This document shows, one piece after another, positions 8,802 through 17,846 of a DNA stretch of 64,000 nt (position 1 is the stretch's first letter; every line of letters begins with the position of its first letter). Source of the DNA: Calditrichota bacterium (GTDB lineage Bacteria > CLD3); NCBI GenBank assembly GCA_008501735.1, contig QQUF01000008.1, forward strand, positions 124,001 to 188,000. Reading direction: 5' to 3'. The translations under genes were made by a program, and so were the position numbers. The notes below the pieces were generated by a model. That model saw only the letters and a program-made list of their open reading frames with translations. It ran no database searches and had not been told where the DNA came from.

Positions 8802-10232
8802 CTAAAATCCTTGTGAAATGCTAAAGCCAAGTAAAAACGGTTCTTCTTCGCTGTAAGAAATTGTTGTTCTACAAATGAAGTTTCTTTCAGTCCAAAGTGC
8901 TAATCCCATTCCGACTGTGTATTCAAAATTATCCATTTCGATGTCGCCATATTCGTTGAAAACTTGTCCTTCATCTAAGTAAAGAAATGCACTCCAAGTA
9001 TCCCAAATTGGCCAACGATATTCTGCACTAAGAAGCAAAGTTCCGATTCCGCGAAAAGCTCCTCTGTCGAAGCCACGCAAGTTTTCGTTGTCAGAAAGTG
9101 GAAACTGTGCTGCAAAAGGAATTTTACTTGGGTCGGTTTCATTGATTTTCTGTAATTTTGCACGCAGAGCAAGAATTCGGAATTTAGTCCAAGTTGTAAA
9201 GTAAGTTGCAAGTTCTGCTTGGTAAGAAAGGAAGCCGAGTTTTTCATTGTTGTCAGCAGGATTTTCGTAATCTAAAGACTGATTCCACTTCGCATTAAAA
9301 TTCGCCAAAATTCCATTCTCAGGATAGCCCAAATTTCTTTGAAAATAAAATTTGTCGTTGTGATTAATCGCCACAAGTCCGGGAATCATTTTGTAATTCA
9401 AAGGCATTTCGATTTGTTTTGAAGGATTTCGGAAGTCTCTTGAGTCGTAGGCAAGTTTTATTCCAAAACTCAAAACATCAACTTTGTCGTTGTGATTTAC
9501 AATATTTTCCAAAGTTGTTCTTTCTTCTGCTGCAAGTTCTCCGTAGTCTTCAACAAAATCTTCTTGGCCTGTCGGAACTGTATTTTTGTAAAGGTTGTAG
9601 TTGGTAACAAAGGAGATTTTAGTTTCAGGAAGGTAAGTTGCATAAAAAGGGTTTTGTGAATTCCAACCGATTTCGAGTTCAGTTTCTGTTTTCTTTTCAC
9701 CAAAAACAATCTCTTCATAACGTTCTTCCGAACTGTAATGAAAAAATCCACTTGTGTAATTTTCGGTGTTCTCGGTTTCTTGTAAAAGGAAATTTCCATT
9801 CAAAAAGTAGTTTGAACCAAAAATATCAGGATTTGTAAACGCACCTTGAGCATTCCAATTCCTTTTGTTGTGCATTAAAAATTGACCGCTTATTCCATTG
9901 TTTTTTCCAAGGAAATTTCTCCAAAAAGTTGTCGCACCGTAAGAAGTTCCTGTTTCGCCACCAATGTTCAGAAATGGAAAAATCCCGATTTGGTAGTTGT
10001 GGAAAGTGAAAAAATCATAGACTCTTTTGTGAACTGCGTGCTTTTCTTCCCAAATAACAAATTCGCCAAGCGGGTAAACTGCAAGGTCCCAAATTTTCTG
10101 TGGAAACTCTAAAAGTAAATTGTGTTTTGATTCGTAAACTTGCGAGGTGTCTTCTTCTGCCGTCTGAGAAAATCCCAAAATCGGCAAAAGTAAAGCCCCA
10201 AAAGTTAAAGGCATTAATTTTTGTAACCGCAT
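8802..10232 (-). CDS. Omp85/BamA-like outer membrane beta-barrel without POTRA domains
   Basis: A 476-residue protein with an N-terminal signal peptide (cleavage probably after GFSQ). It is mostly alternating beta strands, with the LAYDSRD...NPSKQ segment and the ENLRGFDRG motif that corresponds to the (V/I)RG(F/Y) motif of Omp85 barrels. It ends in aromatic GFSISQGF, a normal barrel C-terminus. The full barrel but no POTRA repeats places it with the short surface-antigen-type Omp85 proteins. The lipoprotein gene follows after three bases, suggesting that the two act together at the outer membrane. The cargo or partner is unknown. Confidence 0.8.
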   Translation of the reverse strand: MRLQKLMPLTFGALLLPILGFSQTAEEDTSQVYESKHNLLLEFPQKIWDLAVYPLGEFVIWEEKHAVHKRVYDFFTFHNYQIGIFPFLNIGGETGTSYGATTFWRNFLGKNNGISGQFLMHNKRNWNAQGAFTNPDIFGSNYFLNGNFLLQETENTENYTSGFFHYSSEERYEEIVFGEKKTETELEIGWNSQNPFYATYLPETKISFVTNYNLYKNTVPTGQEDFVEDYGELAAEERTTLENIVNHNDKVDVLSFGIKLAYDSRDFRNPSKQIEMPLNYKMIPGLVAINHNDKFYFQRNLGYPENGILANFNAKWNQSLDYENPADNNEKLGFLSYQAELATYFTTWTKFRILALRAKLQKINETDPSKIPFAAQFPLSDNENLRGFDRGAFRGIGTLLLSAEYRWPIWDTWSAFLYLDEGQVFNEYGDIEMDNFEYTVGMGLALWTERNFICRTTISYSEEEPFLLGFSISQGF

Positions 10233-10542
10233 CTTTTCTCCGTAATTAAAAACTAAGGTCTAAAGTTAAAAGAGAAAAAAATATTCCGATAAAAAAAATG
10301 AACAAGTTTACGATTGAGTAATTTTGGGGAAAGAAAATTCAAAATTCCCAAAAAACATTTTAATAAAAGATTATCGTTGTTGACTTTGTTTAAGTTAGTC
10401 TAAAAGAAAGACAAATTTTAAGGTTCTAAGATTAGTCAAAATAAATTTTTAAATGTGATAAATTTTATTGGAAAAATAGTATGAATTAATTACTGTATTT
10501 AATTATACAGTAGTTGATAATCTTTTACTGAAGGGATATTCT
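10233..10542. other. 310-base divergent intergenic region
   Basis: Separates the Omp85-like barrel (minus) from the TPR protein (plus). It is very A+T rich and contains no open frame with coding character. The only clear structure is the 22-base palindrome at 10491-10512. Promoters for both genes must lie here. A possible ribosome binding site, AAGGGA, precedes the ATG at 10543. Confidence 0.6.
10491..10512. promoter_or_regulatory. 22-base palindrome upstream of the TPR-HisKA gene
   Basis: Perfect seven-base arms, TACTGTA and TACAGTA, separated by eight A/T bases, with the right arm 30 bases before the ATG. The arms equal those of the enterobacterial LexA box, but that box has ten bases between CTG and CAG and this one has twelve. 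It is therefore probably an operator for some other dimeric regulator. Confidence 0.4.
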
Positions 10543-12114
10543 ATGAAAAACGATGCTGAGTTTAATAAAATTAAGATGAAAATTGAAAAAGAATTAGAAT
10601 CAACAAAAGACCCTAAAAAACTTATTCAAATTTTATTAGATAATTACGTTAAAGTAAGCAATGTTTTTTCTGATTACCGACTAAGTTTAGTAAACAAGGC
10701 TCTTTCTATCGCAAAAGAGAACAAGTTTGTAGAAGAAACAATAATTGCTAATCGTAATATCGGGCTTTGTTACAATTCCGATGCAAAGTATAATCAATCA
10801 ATTCCTTATTTAGAAGAAGCTCTTAGTCTTGCTGACAAGTTCAATTTTGTTGCTGAAAAAGGAAGATGTTGTCTCGCTTTAGGACTTGCTTACAAAAATA
10901 CAAGTGACTACCCTACTGCATTAAAAGTATATTTTCAAAGTCTGAAATTTTATGGAGATGCAGGATTAACGTCTGGAGTTTCTGTCGTTTTGAACAATAT
11001 TGGGAATGTTTATAAAAATCTTGGCGATTACACAAAATCTCTTGAGTATCAATTCAAAAGCCTAAAAATCCGAGAAGCCAATAGAGATTTGGCAGGAATT
11101 GCAAGTTCATTAAACAACATCGGAAATATTTACTTGCTTCTTGAAAATTATGAAAAAGCCCTTGAATACTATTTTGAGTGCGAAAAACATTGTGAACCTC
11201 TAAAAGCAAATTATGTTTACAAACATGTTTTCAATGGAATTGGTGAGGTTTACGTTAACCTCAAAAATTATGACAAATCTCTTGAGTATTTATTTAAAAG
11301 TCTAAGAATTTGCGAAAAGGAAGGTGAAAAAATCTCACAAGTTTCAAACTTGAGACTAATTGGAATTGCTTACAGAGAAAACAACGAACTTGAACTCGCA
11401 AAAGAATATTTCGAACAAAGCCTTTTAAAATCAAAAGAATTCAATTTTAAAGATGGTCAAGCAGAAGCTCTTTTCTCTTACGGAATTTTTTACTCTTGCA
11501 AGGAAGATTTTACAAAAGCTTTGCAATGTTTTAGTGAAGCAGCAAAGATAGCCGAATCTACAGGTTCAAAGCCATTACTTGCAAAAGCTCTCAAAAAGCT
11601 CTCTAAAACTTACGAAAAATTGGGAAATTACAAAGAGGCATACCAAAATTTAGCAAAATTTCAAGAAGTCGAAAAAAAGGTGTTCAATGAGAAATCCAAA
11701 AACAAATTTCAGAGTCTCGAAATAACTTACGCCTTTGAGCAAAATCAGAAAGAAAAGGAAACCAATTACAAAATTTCAAACCTAAATAAAGAGCTTGTTG
11801 ATTTGCAGTCGAAACTAATTGAAACTGAAAAGAAAGCTGTTTTTTTTGCAACCGTTGTAACTGCAAATCACGAATTTAATCAACCACTAACAGTTCTAAA
11901 AGGAAATTTGAGCATTTTACGTATTTCTTTCAAAGATAAAATTAGTGAAAAGGAAGCTAAAATTTTGGATAAAATGGACAACTCAATTAACCGGATCACA
12001 AACGTTCTTCAAAAACTTTCTAAAATTAAGGAACCAACTTTAGTTCGTTATATTAACGATGTAGAAATGGTAGAAATCCCTTCTTTTTTTAAAGAAAAAA
12101 TTTTAGGTGAATGA
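10543..12114 (+). CDS. TPR-repeat protein with a C-terminal HisKA phosphoacceptor helix and no ATPase domain
   Basis: A 523-residue soluble protein. Residues about 60-400 hold eight or so tetratricopeptide repeats of the Rapsyn/kinesin-light-chain type (GNVYKNLGDYTKSLEYQFKS). A coiled coil (about 395-435) then leads to NHEFNQPLTVL, the H-box of the HELNQPL histidine-kinase class, with phosphoacceptor H443. A second helix follows and the protein ends: there are no N, G1 or G2 boxes. Sequence after the stop contains no continuation in another frame before the convergent gene 25 bases on, so the domain is absent rather than frameshifted. It may be phosphorylated by a partner kinase, or act as a dimeric scaffold. 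Confidence 0.78.
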   Translation: MKNDAEFNKIKMKIEKELESTKDPKKLIQILLDNYVKVSNVFSDYRLSLVNKALSIAKENKFVEETIIANRNIGLCYNSDAKYNQSIPYLEEALSLADKFNFVAEKGRCCLALGLAYKNTSDYPTALKVYFQSLKFYGDAGLTSGVSVVLNNIGNVYKNLGDYTKSLEYQFKSLKIREANRDLAGIASSLNNIGNIYLLLENYEKALEYYFECEKHCEPLKANYVYKHVFNGIGEVYVNLKNYDKSLEYLFKSLRICEKEGEKISQVSNLRLIGIAYRENNELELAKEYFEQSLLKSKEFNFKDGQAEALFSYGIFYSCKEDFTKALQCFSEAAKIAESTGSKPLLAKALKKLSKTYEKLGNYKEAYQNLAKFQEVEKKVFNEKSKNKFQSLEITYAFEQNQKEKETNYKISNLNKELVDLQSKLIETEKKAVFFATVVTANHEFNQPLTVLKGNLSILRISFKDKISEKEAKILDKMDNSINRITNVLQKLSKIKEPTLVRYINDVEMVEIPSFFKEKILGE

Positions 12115-12138
12115 ACCTTTAATTTTTTCACAAACTTA

Positions 12139-13179
12139 TTACAAAATTCTCAAGAAATCTTTTTGGTAAGAAATAACTAACTCCGAAAGCTCCTCGAATT
12201 GTCGAATAACAGGAGAGTTTTGGTCTTCTGAAGCGAATTTTAGTTTTTGGTCAGGTCTTAGATTTTTCAGTTTGTTGTCAAAGTCCAAAATGCCACTGAC
12301 TGCCAAAGACAAACTTCGTAAAGTTTGGTAAGGTTCATTGGAAAAGTGAGCGTAAACTTCCTGTGCAACGACAATCAATTTCTCACTTGTGTAAACAACA
12401 GCAGCCTTTTTGTGCAGAATTTCATTGATTTGAACTGGTGCAATAAAAATGTCTGTTTGTCCAAGATGAAGAGTTTTTTCACCAACAAAGTTTGAAGAAA
12501 CAATGTCCGAAGCAATATCCGTTTGCCTCAAAATTTCACCACCAAATTGCATATAACGCGGATTTGCTTGCGAAGGTGAAAGATGCGAATTCCAATTCGG
12601 AAAAACATTACTTCCTGCTTCAGAAATATTCTTGGGGAATTTGATTATGCTTTCACCATTTTTTTTCCACGCCTTGATAATTTGTCTGTGTAAGTCAATA
12701 GTTTTATCTGACATCGCAATGAAAGTTCTGAATTCATCTTCCGTCGAAATTGAAGGTCTTGAAGGCAATTTTATCGGCTTGAAAATGCCATTTTCATTTT
12801 CGTCAATCGGAACGCAGAGTGCAATTCCAGACCACTTTCGCTGACCTTTTGCAAGTTTCTCCAATCGGTTTGCGGTTGTGTGAGTTCCAGAAAAAACTTC
12901 ATTCATCAAAGCAATAAATCTGCCTCGTTGAGCGACAATTTGTGAGTAAACTCCTGTGTTGCTTCCAACCAAAATCGGATTGTGATAAACAATGCTATGA
13001 CCTGAATGCACAACAGGATGATTTATGTTACGAATTGCTAATAATCCGCTTGCAGTGTCGATAGTTTTGAGAATATTTTCTGCTGTTCCGACTCGTTGTC
13101 CATTGATTATTCCTTCTGAAATATCAGTAACTGGAGTGTAAGATTGACAAGGGTCATTTGTTTTAAGTTTAGTTTCCAA
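12139..13179 (-). CDS. Unrecognised 346-residue protein
   Basis: I do not recognise this protein. It is soluble, without a signal peptide or membrane segment, and has a mixed alpha/beta composition with several short hydrophobic strands (SIVYHNPIL, WSGIALCVPI, AAVVYTSEKLIVVAQ). No catalytic motif stands out. It converges on the TPR protein and diverges from the TRAP transporter genes, so it is a single-gene unit. The start at 13179 (METKL) has only A+T-rich sequence in front. Codon use matches the neighbours. Confidence 0.6.
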   Translation of the reverse strand: METKLKTNDPCQSYTPVTDISEGIINGQRVGTAENILKTIDTASGLLAIRNINHPVVHSGHSIVYHNPILVGSNTGVYSQIVAQRGRFIALMNEVFSGTHTTANRLEKLAKGQRKWSGIALCVPIDENENGIFKPIKLPSRPSISTEDEFRTFIAMSDKTIDLHRQIIKAWKKNGESIIKFPKNISEAGSNVFPNWNSHLSPSQANPRYMQFGGEILRQTDIASDIVSSNFVGEKTLHLGQTDIFIAPVQINEILHKKAAVVYTSEKLIVVAQEVYAHFSNEPYQTLRSLSLAVSGILDFDNKLKNLRPDQKLKFASEDQNSPVIRQFEELSELVISYQKDFLRIL

Positions 13180-13320
13180 AATTTTTCTTTCAAAGTTTAT
13201 TAAAGCCCAAAGTTAACAATTCCTAAAACTTCAAACACAAAATTTTCTTCACAAAATTTTTTAAACTATATTTATCGGACTTTCCAACCAAAGTAAAATC
13301 GAAATTAAAGAGGTAAAATT

Positions 13321-13845
13321 TTGAGCTTTCTTAAAGGTTACGTGAATTTTGTAAATTCCTTGAATGAAAAAATCGGAACAGCGATTTCTTGGCTGACGCT
13401 TGTTCTTGTGTTAGTCGTTTGTTACGATGTTTTCACAAGGTATTTACTTGAAACAAGTGTTGTCGCAGTTCAAGAACTACAATGGCATATTTTTTCGATT
13501 ATCTTTTTAATTGCCGCAGCTTACTCGCTCAAACACGATAAACACGTTAGAGTTGACGTTCTTTACACAAGATTTTCTGAGAAAAACAGAGCTTGGATTG
13601 ATTTCTTTGGAAGTCTGATTTTTCTCATTCCTTTTTGTGCTTTGGCGATTTGGTGTTCACAAAATTTTGTGGAAAGTTCTTTTAAGTTTGCCGAAACTTC
13701 TCCTGACCCTGGCGGACTTCCTGCTCGTTACATTTTAAAAGCTTGTATTCCTTTGGGTTTCTTTTTGCTTTTGCTTCAAGGGTTTGGTTTGGCTTTTGAC
13801 TCTTTACTAACAGCTCTTGGGAAAAATGAGGAGACAAATCAATGA
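13321..13845 (+). CDS. dctQ: TRAP transporter small permease, DctQ family
   Basis: A 174-residue protein with four membrane segments. It has the DctQ signature around VQELQWHIFSIIFLIAAAYSLKHDKHVRVDV. TRAP transporters use ion gradients to import carboxylates and related acids; DctQ is the small membrane subunit that docks with DctM. The start is the TTG at 13321, preceded by AAGAGGTAAAA. It overlaps dctM by four bases (ATGA), a typical coupled pair. No substrate-binding DctP gene lies on either side, so the substrate cannot be inferred and the binding protein must be encoded elsewhere. Confidence 0.88.
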   Translation: MSFLKGYVNFVNSLNEKIGTAISWLTLVLVLVVCYDVFTRYLLETSVVAVQELQWHIFSIIFLIAAAYSLKHDKHVRVDVLYTRFSEKNRAWIDFFGSLIFLIPFCALAIWCSQNFVESSFKFAETSPDPGGLPARYILKACIPLGFFLLLLQGFGLAFDSLLTALGKNEETNQ

Positions 13846-15161
13846 CAGAAGCAATGCCTCTGATTTTCTTCGGAACAGTTTTAGTTTTTTTGATGCTTGG
13901 ATTTCCCGTTGCCTTTACACTTGGAGGAGTTTCTGCCTTCTTCGGTTTGGCAACAATGGGACTCAATTTTTTTAATCTTTTGCCACTTCGGATTTGGGGA
14001 GTAATGAGCAATTACATTCTCATTGCAGTTCCGCTTTTCGTTTTTATGGGAGTAATGTTAGAGAAGTCCGGTTTAGCTGAATCTTTACTCGAAACAATGG
14101 CTTTGCTGTTTGGAAGACTTCGAGGAGGTTTGGCAATTTCAGTTGTTGTTGTCGGTGCAATGCTTGCCGCTTCAACAGGGATTGTCGGAGCGACAGTCGT
14201 TACAATGGGACTTTTGAGTTTGCCGACAATGCTAAAACGAGGTTACAGTCCGGAACTCGCAACAGGAACAATTGCCGCTTCGGGAACTCTTGGACAAATC
14301 ATTCCGCCAAGCATTGTACTTGTTTTGCTCGGAAGCATTTTGAATGTTTCAGTTGGCGATATGTTTATGGGAGCAGTAATTCCCGGAATTGTTTTGGTTG
14401 GACTTTACTTGCTTTGGATTGTCATTACTTCAATTTTAAATCCTGAATCGGCTCCTGCAATGCCCGAAAAAGAACTCGCTCAGTTCAAAGGCAAAAAAAT
14501 GTATGTGCAGATTTTGAGGGCTTTCATTTTACCATTCTTTTTAGTTTTTGCGGTTCTCGGTTCTATCTTTGCAGGAATTGCTTCGCCAACGGAAGCTGCT
14601 GCTGTTGGTGCTTTTGGTGCAACTTTACTTACGATTTTTCAAGGTAAAATGACTTTGCAAACTCTCAAAGACGTGATGAGAGAAACAACTCATTTGACTT
14701 CGATGGTTTTTATAATTTTAGTGGGAGCAACGGCTTTCAGTCTCGTTTTTCGTGGAATGCACGGAGACCGTTACTTGACGGAATTAATTTTGGGTGCAAA
14801 TCTTTCGCCTCATCTTTTTCTGGCTTTGGTAATGGTTGTAATTTTTGTTGCAGGATTTTTTATTGACTTTATCGAAATTACTTTCATAATTGTTCCAATT
14901 GTTGCACCAATTTTCGTTGCAATGGGAGTTGACTTACTTTGGGTTGGAATTCTGATTGCTGTAAACTTGCAAACATCTTTTCTCACTCCACCTTTTGGAT
15001 TTGCACTTTTTTACTTGAAAGGAGTCGCTCCACCTGAAATAAAAACAAGTCACATTTACAAAGGAATAATTCCTTTCATCGTGATTCAACTTGTCGCACT
15101 TGGTCTAATCGTCGCAGTCCCTGAAACCGTAACTTGGTTTCCTGAATGGATTTTAAAATGA
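13842..15161 (+). CDS. dctM: TRAP transporter large permease, DctM family
   Basis: A 439-residue integral membrane protein with 11 to 12 predicted segments. It shows family signatures including PLFVFMGVMLEKSGLAE, the ASGTLGQIIPPSI loop, GSIFAGIASPTEAAAVGAFGA and NLQTSFLTPPFGFALFYLKG. It forms the ion-coupled transport channel with DctQ, which overlaps its start. The following lipoprotein gene starts at the last bases (ATGA), so the three genes form one transcript. The length is normal for DctM. Confidence 0.92.
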   Translation: MTEAMPLIFFGTVLVFLMLGFPVAFTLGGVSAFFGLATMGLNFFNLLPLRIWGVMSNYILIAVPLFVFMGVMLEKSGLAESLLETMALLFGRLRGGLAISVVVVGAMLAASTGIVGATVVTMGLLSLPTMLKRGYSPELATGTIAASGTLGQIIPPSIVLVLLGSILNVSVGDMFMGAVIPGIVLVGLYLLWIVITSILNPESAPAMPEKELAQFKGKKMYVQILRAFILPFFLVFAVLGSIFAGIASPTEAAAVGAFGATLLTIFQGKMTLQTLKDVMRETTHLTSMVFIILVGATAFSLVFRGMHGDRYLTELILGANLSPHLFLALVMVVIFVAGFFIDFIEITFIIVPIVAPIFVAMGVDLLWVGILIAVNLQTSFLTPPFGFALFYLKGVAPPEIKTSHIYKGIIPFIVIQLVALGLIVAVPETVTWFPEWILK

Positions 15162-15829
15162 GATATTTTTTGACAGTAAATTTATTGATTCTTTTAATTT
15201 CACTTTCTTTAACCAACTGCGAAAATAAAAAAATGGATTTTATAGATCAGGTTGCTCAACCAACAATTTATAGTAAAGAAGTTCAGCCTCAAATGAAATA
15301 CCCTGACAAAGGTATGAGTTACAAAAATACCTTTGAGGCTGAACTGACACGGAAAGTCATTAACCTTTCTTACGATGTTAAAAAAGTAGTTTTTGATTTT
15401 ACAGGTTTAGACTCAACTTTTAATGCCGAAGAAATAGAAGATTCAGAAATTGTTAAGGAAGCAATTTTATTTAATGGAATTTCGATAGGCAAAGAAAATT
15501 TAGAAGGCAAAAAATTACTTTTTATTAATTCAGATAAATTCAAAAATCTTTTACTAAAATATAAACCTGAATCCATTAGTAGAATTTTTTATCCACCATT
15601 TGACACTCTAACAATTAACAATCAAAAACAATTAGTCAAGACTCCTGATATGTCTTTAAATTACATAATTCGATTTTCTAAAGACTTTGATAATGGCCTC
15701 TCAAAATTTCCAAATGAATTGCGAACTGTAAAAGGTGTTATAACTGCAAAGGGGATTGGTGGTTCAGGAACAATTTTTAACGATGAAATTATCAAAGATG
15801 TTCAAAGTGATAGCACAGAGTCAAAGTGA
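15158..15829 (+). CDS. Putative lipoprotein in the TRAP transporter operon
   Basis: A protein of about 223 residues. I start it at the second ATG (15158), which overlaps the dctM stop as ATGA and gives MRYFLTVNLLILLISLSLTNC, a clear lipoprotein signal with the lipid cysteine at about residue 21. The mature part is strand-rich with no domain I recognise, and is too short and unlike DctP to be the binding protein. Location in the operon suggests a role linked to the transporter, but that is only context. Confidence 0.65.
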   Translation: MRYFLTVNLLILLISLSLTNCENKKMDFIDQVAQPTIYSKEVQPQMKYPDKGMSYKNTFEAELTRKVINLSYDVKKVVFDFTGLDSTFNAEEIEDSEIVKEAILFNGISIGKENLEGKKLLFINSDKFKNLLLKYKPESISRIFYPPFDTLTINNQKQLVKTPDMSLNYIIRFSKDFDNGLSKFPNELRTVKGVITAKGIGGSGTIFNDEIIKDVQSDSTESK

Positions 15830-15920
15830 ATTTTGAAATAAAAAATTGTCTCTTAAAATCATTTCATTAAATTTTGACCAACTAAGAAAAACGATTAAAA
15901 AAATTAGAGAAGAGTTGAAA

Positions 15921-16346
15921 ATGTCAGGAGAAATTAAAGTAGTTGAAAAATTACCAACAGTCGAAAAATACCAAGAACTTAGAAGATTGGTTGGTTGGGA
16001 AAAATTAGATTTTGAGTTTGCCCAAAAAGGTTTGGAAAATGCACTTTACACCGTTTCTTTGTTAAAGGGTGAAGAAATAATTGGTTGTGGAAGAATTGTC
16101 GGAGATGGAGCAATTTACTTTTACATTCAAGACATAATTGTCTCGCCAAGGTTTCAAGGAATGGGTTTTGGTGCAAGAATTATGGAAAAAATTATGAATT
16201 ACATTTCTGAAAATGCAGGAAATAATTCATTCATTGGTTTGATGTCTGCAAAAGGTTACGCAAATTTTTATAAAAAATACGGTTTTGCAGTCCGACCTGA
16301 CGGAAGACCAGGAATGTTTAAAATGTGGAAAAAAGATGAATCTTAA
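15921..16346 (+). CDS. GNAT family N-acetyltransferase
   Basis: A protein of about 141 residues. I choose the ATG at 15921 because GAGAAGAG lies just before it and the family match begins there; an upstream TTG at 15846 would add 25 unrelated residues. Acetyl-CoA-binding motif A is visible as IVSPRFQGMGFGARIM, followed by the ANFYKKYGF segment. It transfers an acetyl group from acetyl-CoA to an amine; the acceptor is unknown. It overlaps the next gene by 11 bases. Confidence 0.85.
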   Translation: MSGEIKVVEKLPTVEKYQELRRLVGWEKLDFEFAQKGLENALYTVSLLKGEEIIGCGRIVGDGAIYFYIQDIIVSPRFQGMGFGARIMEKIMNYISENAGNNSFIGLMSAKGYANFYKKYGFAVRPDGRPGMFKMWKKDES

Positions 16347-17076
16347 TTTTGAAAATGCAATTTTACTCGTCGCTGGAAAAGGCGAAAGACTAAAACCACT
16401 TACTGAAAAATCTCCGAAACCTCTCACAGAAGTAAATGGAATTCCGATTCTAGAAAATACTTTGAAAAATCTTGCTTCTGTTGGTGTAAAACGAGTCTTT
16501 TTGGTAACAGGTCATTTGAATGAAAAATTAATTTCTTTCGCGAAAGAAAATTCTCAAGGTTTGGAAATTACCGAAATTCACAGCCCTGAATTTGCAAGTA
16601 CAAACAATATGTTTTCACTTTGGAGAGCAAAAGAAATCTTACAAAAAGGTTGTTTATTACTCGAAGGTGATGTTTTCTTTGAATTAGAAATTCTGAACCG
16701 CTTGAGTCAAGAAAACCCAAAATTTAGTTACTGGTTCGTTGACAAATTCACAGAAGAAAATGATGGTTGTATGCTTCAAACAGATAAAAGAAAAAGGATT
16801 ACGAATTTGGAAATTGTTAGAGGAAAAACTTTTGAAGACTACTTAAATCGTTACAAATCAATTGGAATTGTTTCAGTAACAAAAAATCTTGGACAAAAAC
16901 TCTGTGCTTGGCTTGACACAGAAGTCGAAGCGAAAAACGTGAACGTTTACTTCGACCTAGTTGTCGCAAAACATTTGCAAGAAGAGGAAATCAAAGTCTT
17001 GAACATTGATGGCTTAAAGTGGTTTGAGATTGACGATTTGGAAGACCTTCAAAAGGCTGAGAAACTTTTTTCATAA
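16336..17076 (+). CDS. Sugar/choline-phosphate nucleotidyltransferase, LicC-like
   Basis: A protein of about 246 residues, starting at the ATG at 16336 inside the end of the acetyltransferase gene. The nucleotide-binding signature GKGERLKPLTEKSPKPL is at residues 14-30. STNNMFSLW and LLLEGDVFFE match phosphocholine cytidylyltransferase-type (LicC) members of the NTP-transferase family, which make CDP-choline or a related activated group for surface decoration. The protein is a single transferase domain with no kinase or acyltransferase fusion. The coupled acetyltransferase may act in the same surface-modification pathway. Substrate choice is inference. Confidence 0.78.
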   Translation: MNLNFENAILLVAGKGERLKPLTEKSPKPLTEVNGIPILENTLKNLASVGVKRVFLVTGHLNEKLISFAKENSQGLEITEIHSPEFASTNNMFSLWRAKEILQKGCLLLEGDVFFELEILNRLSQENPKFSYWFVDKFTEENDGCMLQTDKRKRITNLEIVRGKTFEDYLNRYKSIGIVSVTKNLGQKLCAWLDTEVEAKNVNVYFDLVVAKHLQEEEIKVLNIDGLKWFEIDDLEDLQKAEKLFS

Positions 17077-17122
17077 AAACAAATCCAACTTTTAAAAGAT
17101 TTTTATTAGAGAAAGGTAATTT

Positions 17123-17587
17123 TTACATTTGAGATTGTTGGTAATTTTGAATTCCAACTTTCTCAACTAACTCAAGTTGTGTTTCAAGCCAATCAACGTG
17201 TTCTTCTTCACTTTCTAAAATTTTCTCAAACAAATCTCTTGAAATGTAATCTTTACAATTTTCACAATGTTCAATTGCCTTTTTGAGAATCGGTAAAGCC
17301 TCTAACTCTAACTGCAAATCACACTTCAAAATTTCTTGTGTATCCTCATCGATGAATAACTTTCCAAGGTCTTGCAAATTAGGTAAGCCTTCAAGGAATA
17401 GGATTCTTTCAATAATTTGGTCTGCGTGTTTCATTTCATCTATAGAAGATTCATACTCAGTTTTTCCTAACTTATTTAGTCCCCAATTCTTGAGCATTCT
17501 TGAATGTAAAAAATATTGATTAATTGCTGTAAGCTCTTGTCTAAGAACCTGATTTAGAAAGCTAATTACCTGTTTATCGCCTTGCAT
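17123..17587 (-). CDS. bfr: Bacterioferritin
   Basis: A 154-residue ferritin-like four-helix protein that oxidises and stores iron. All ferroxidase residues are at the classical positions: E18, E51, H54, E94, E127 and H130. M52 is the haem-ligand methionine that distinguishes bacterioferritin from ferritin. It lies 45 bases downstream of bfd on the same strand, the usual pairing for iron storage and release. It converges on the nucleotidyltransferase gene. Confidence 0.95.
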   Translation of the reverse strand: MQGDKQVISFLNQVLRQELTAINQYFLHSRMLKNWGLNKLGKTEYESSIDEMKHADQIIERILFLEGLPNLQDLGKLFIDEDTQEILKCDLQLELEALPILKKAIEHCENCKDYISRDLFEKILESEEEHVDWLETQLELVEKVGIQNYQQSQM

Positions 17588-17632
17588 TTGTGTAGTCCTT
17601 TTTAAATTGAATTTTCTTCAATCTAAAAAAAA

Positions 17633-17824
17633 TTATGCAGCTTTTATAGTATTTTCTAAATTTTGTGTAGAGGATTGGAGAAAGGTATTTGCAAAATTAT
17701 GACACCTTCCGCACTGAGTCGAAACTCCTAATGAACAAGCTAAATCTTCAACAGTAGAAGCACCTTTTTCAATTGCTTCTTTAACTTGCTTGTCGGAAAT
17801 TGATTTACAAACGCAAACGTACAT
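17633..17824 (-). CDS. bfd: Bacterioferritin-associated ferredoxin
   Basis: A 63-residue BFD-domain protein. The [2Fe-2S] ligands are C4 and C6 (CVC) and C38 and C41 (CGRC), the complete set. Bfd delivers electrons to bacterioferritin so that stored ferric iron can be released. It is the first gene of the bfd-bfr operon. A 13-base sequence 22 bases before its ATG is also found before the imelysin/porin operon and may be an iron-regulator site. Confidence 0.93.
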   Translation of the reverse strand: MYVCVCKSISDKQVKEAIEKGASTVEDLACSLGVSTQCGRCHNFANTFLQSSTQNLENTIKAA

Positions 17825-17846
17825 TTTTTTACTTTTTATAATTGTA

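Noticed and set aside
10491-10512. LexA SOS box
   Set aside because: The arms match but the spacing is 12 rather than 10 bases between CTG and CAG, and the gene is not a repair gene, so I list it only as a palindrome.
15146-15829. Solute-binding protein (DctP) for the TRAP transporter
   Set aside because: At about 223 residues it is shorter than DctP and has a lipoprotein signal but none of the DctP motifs.
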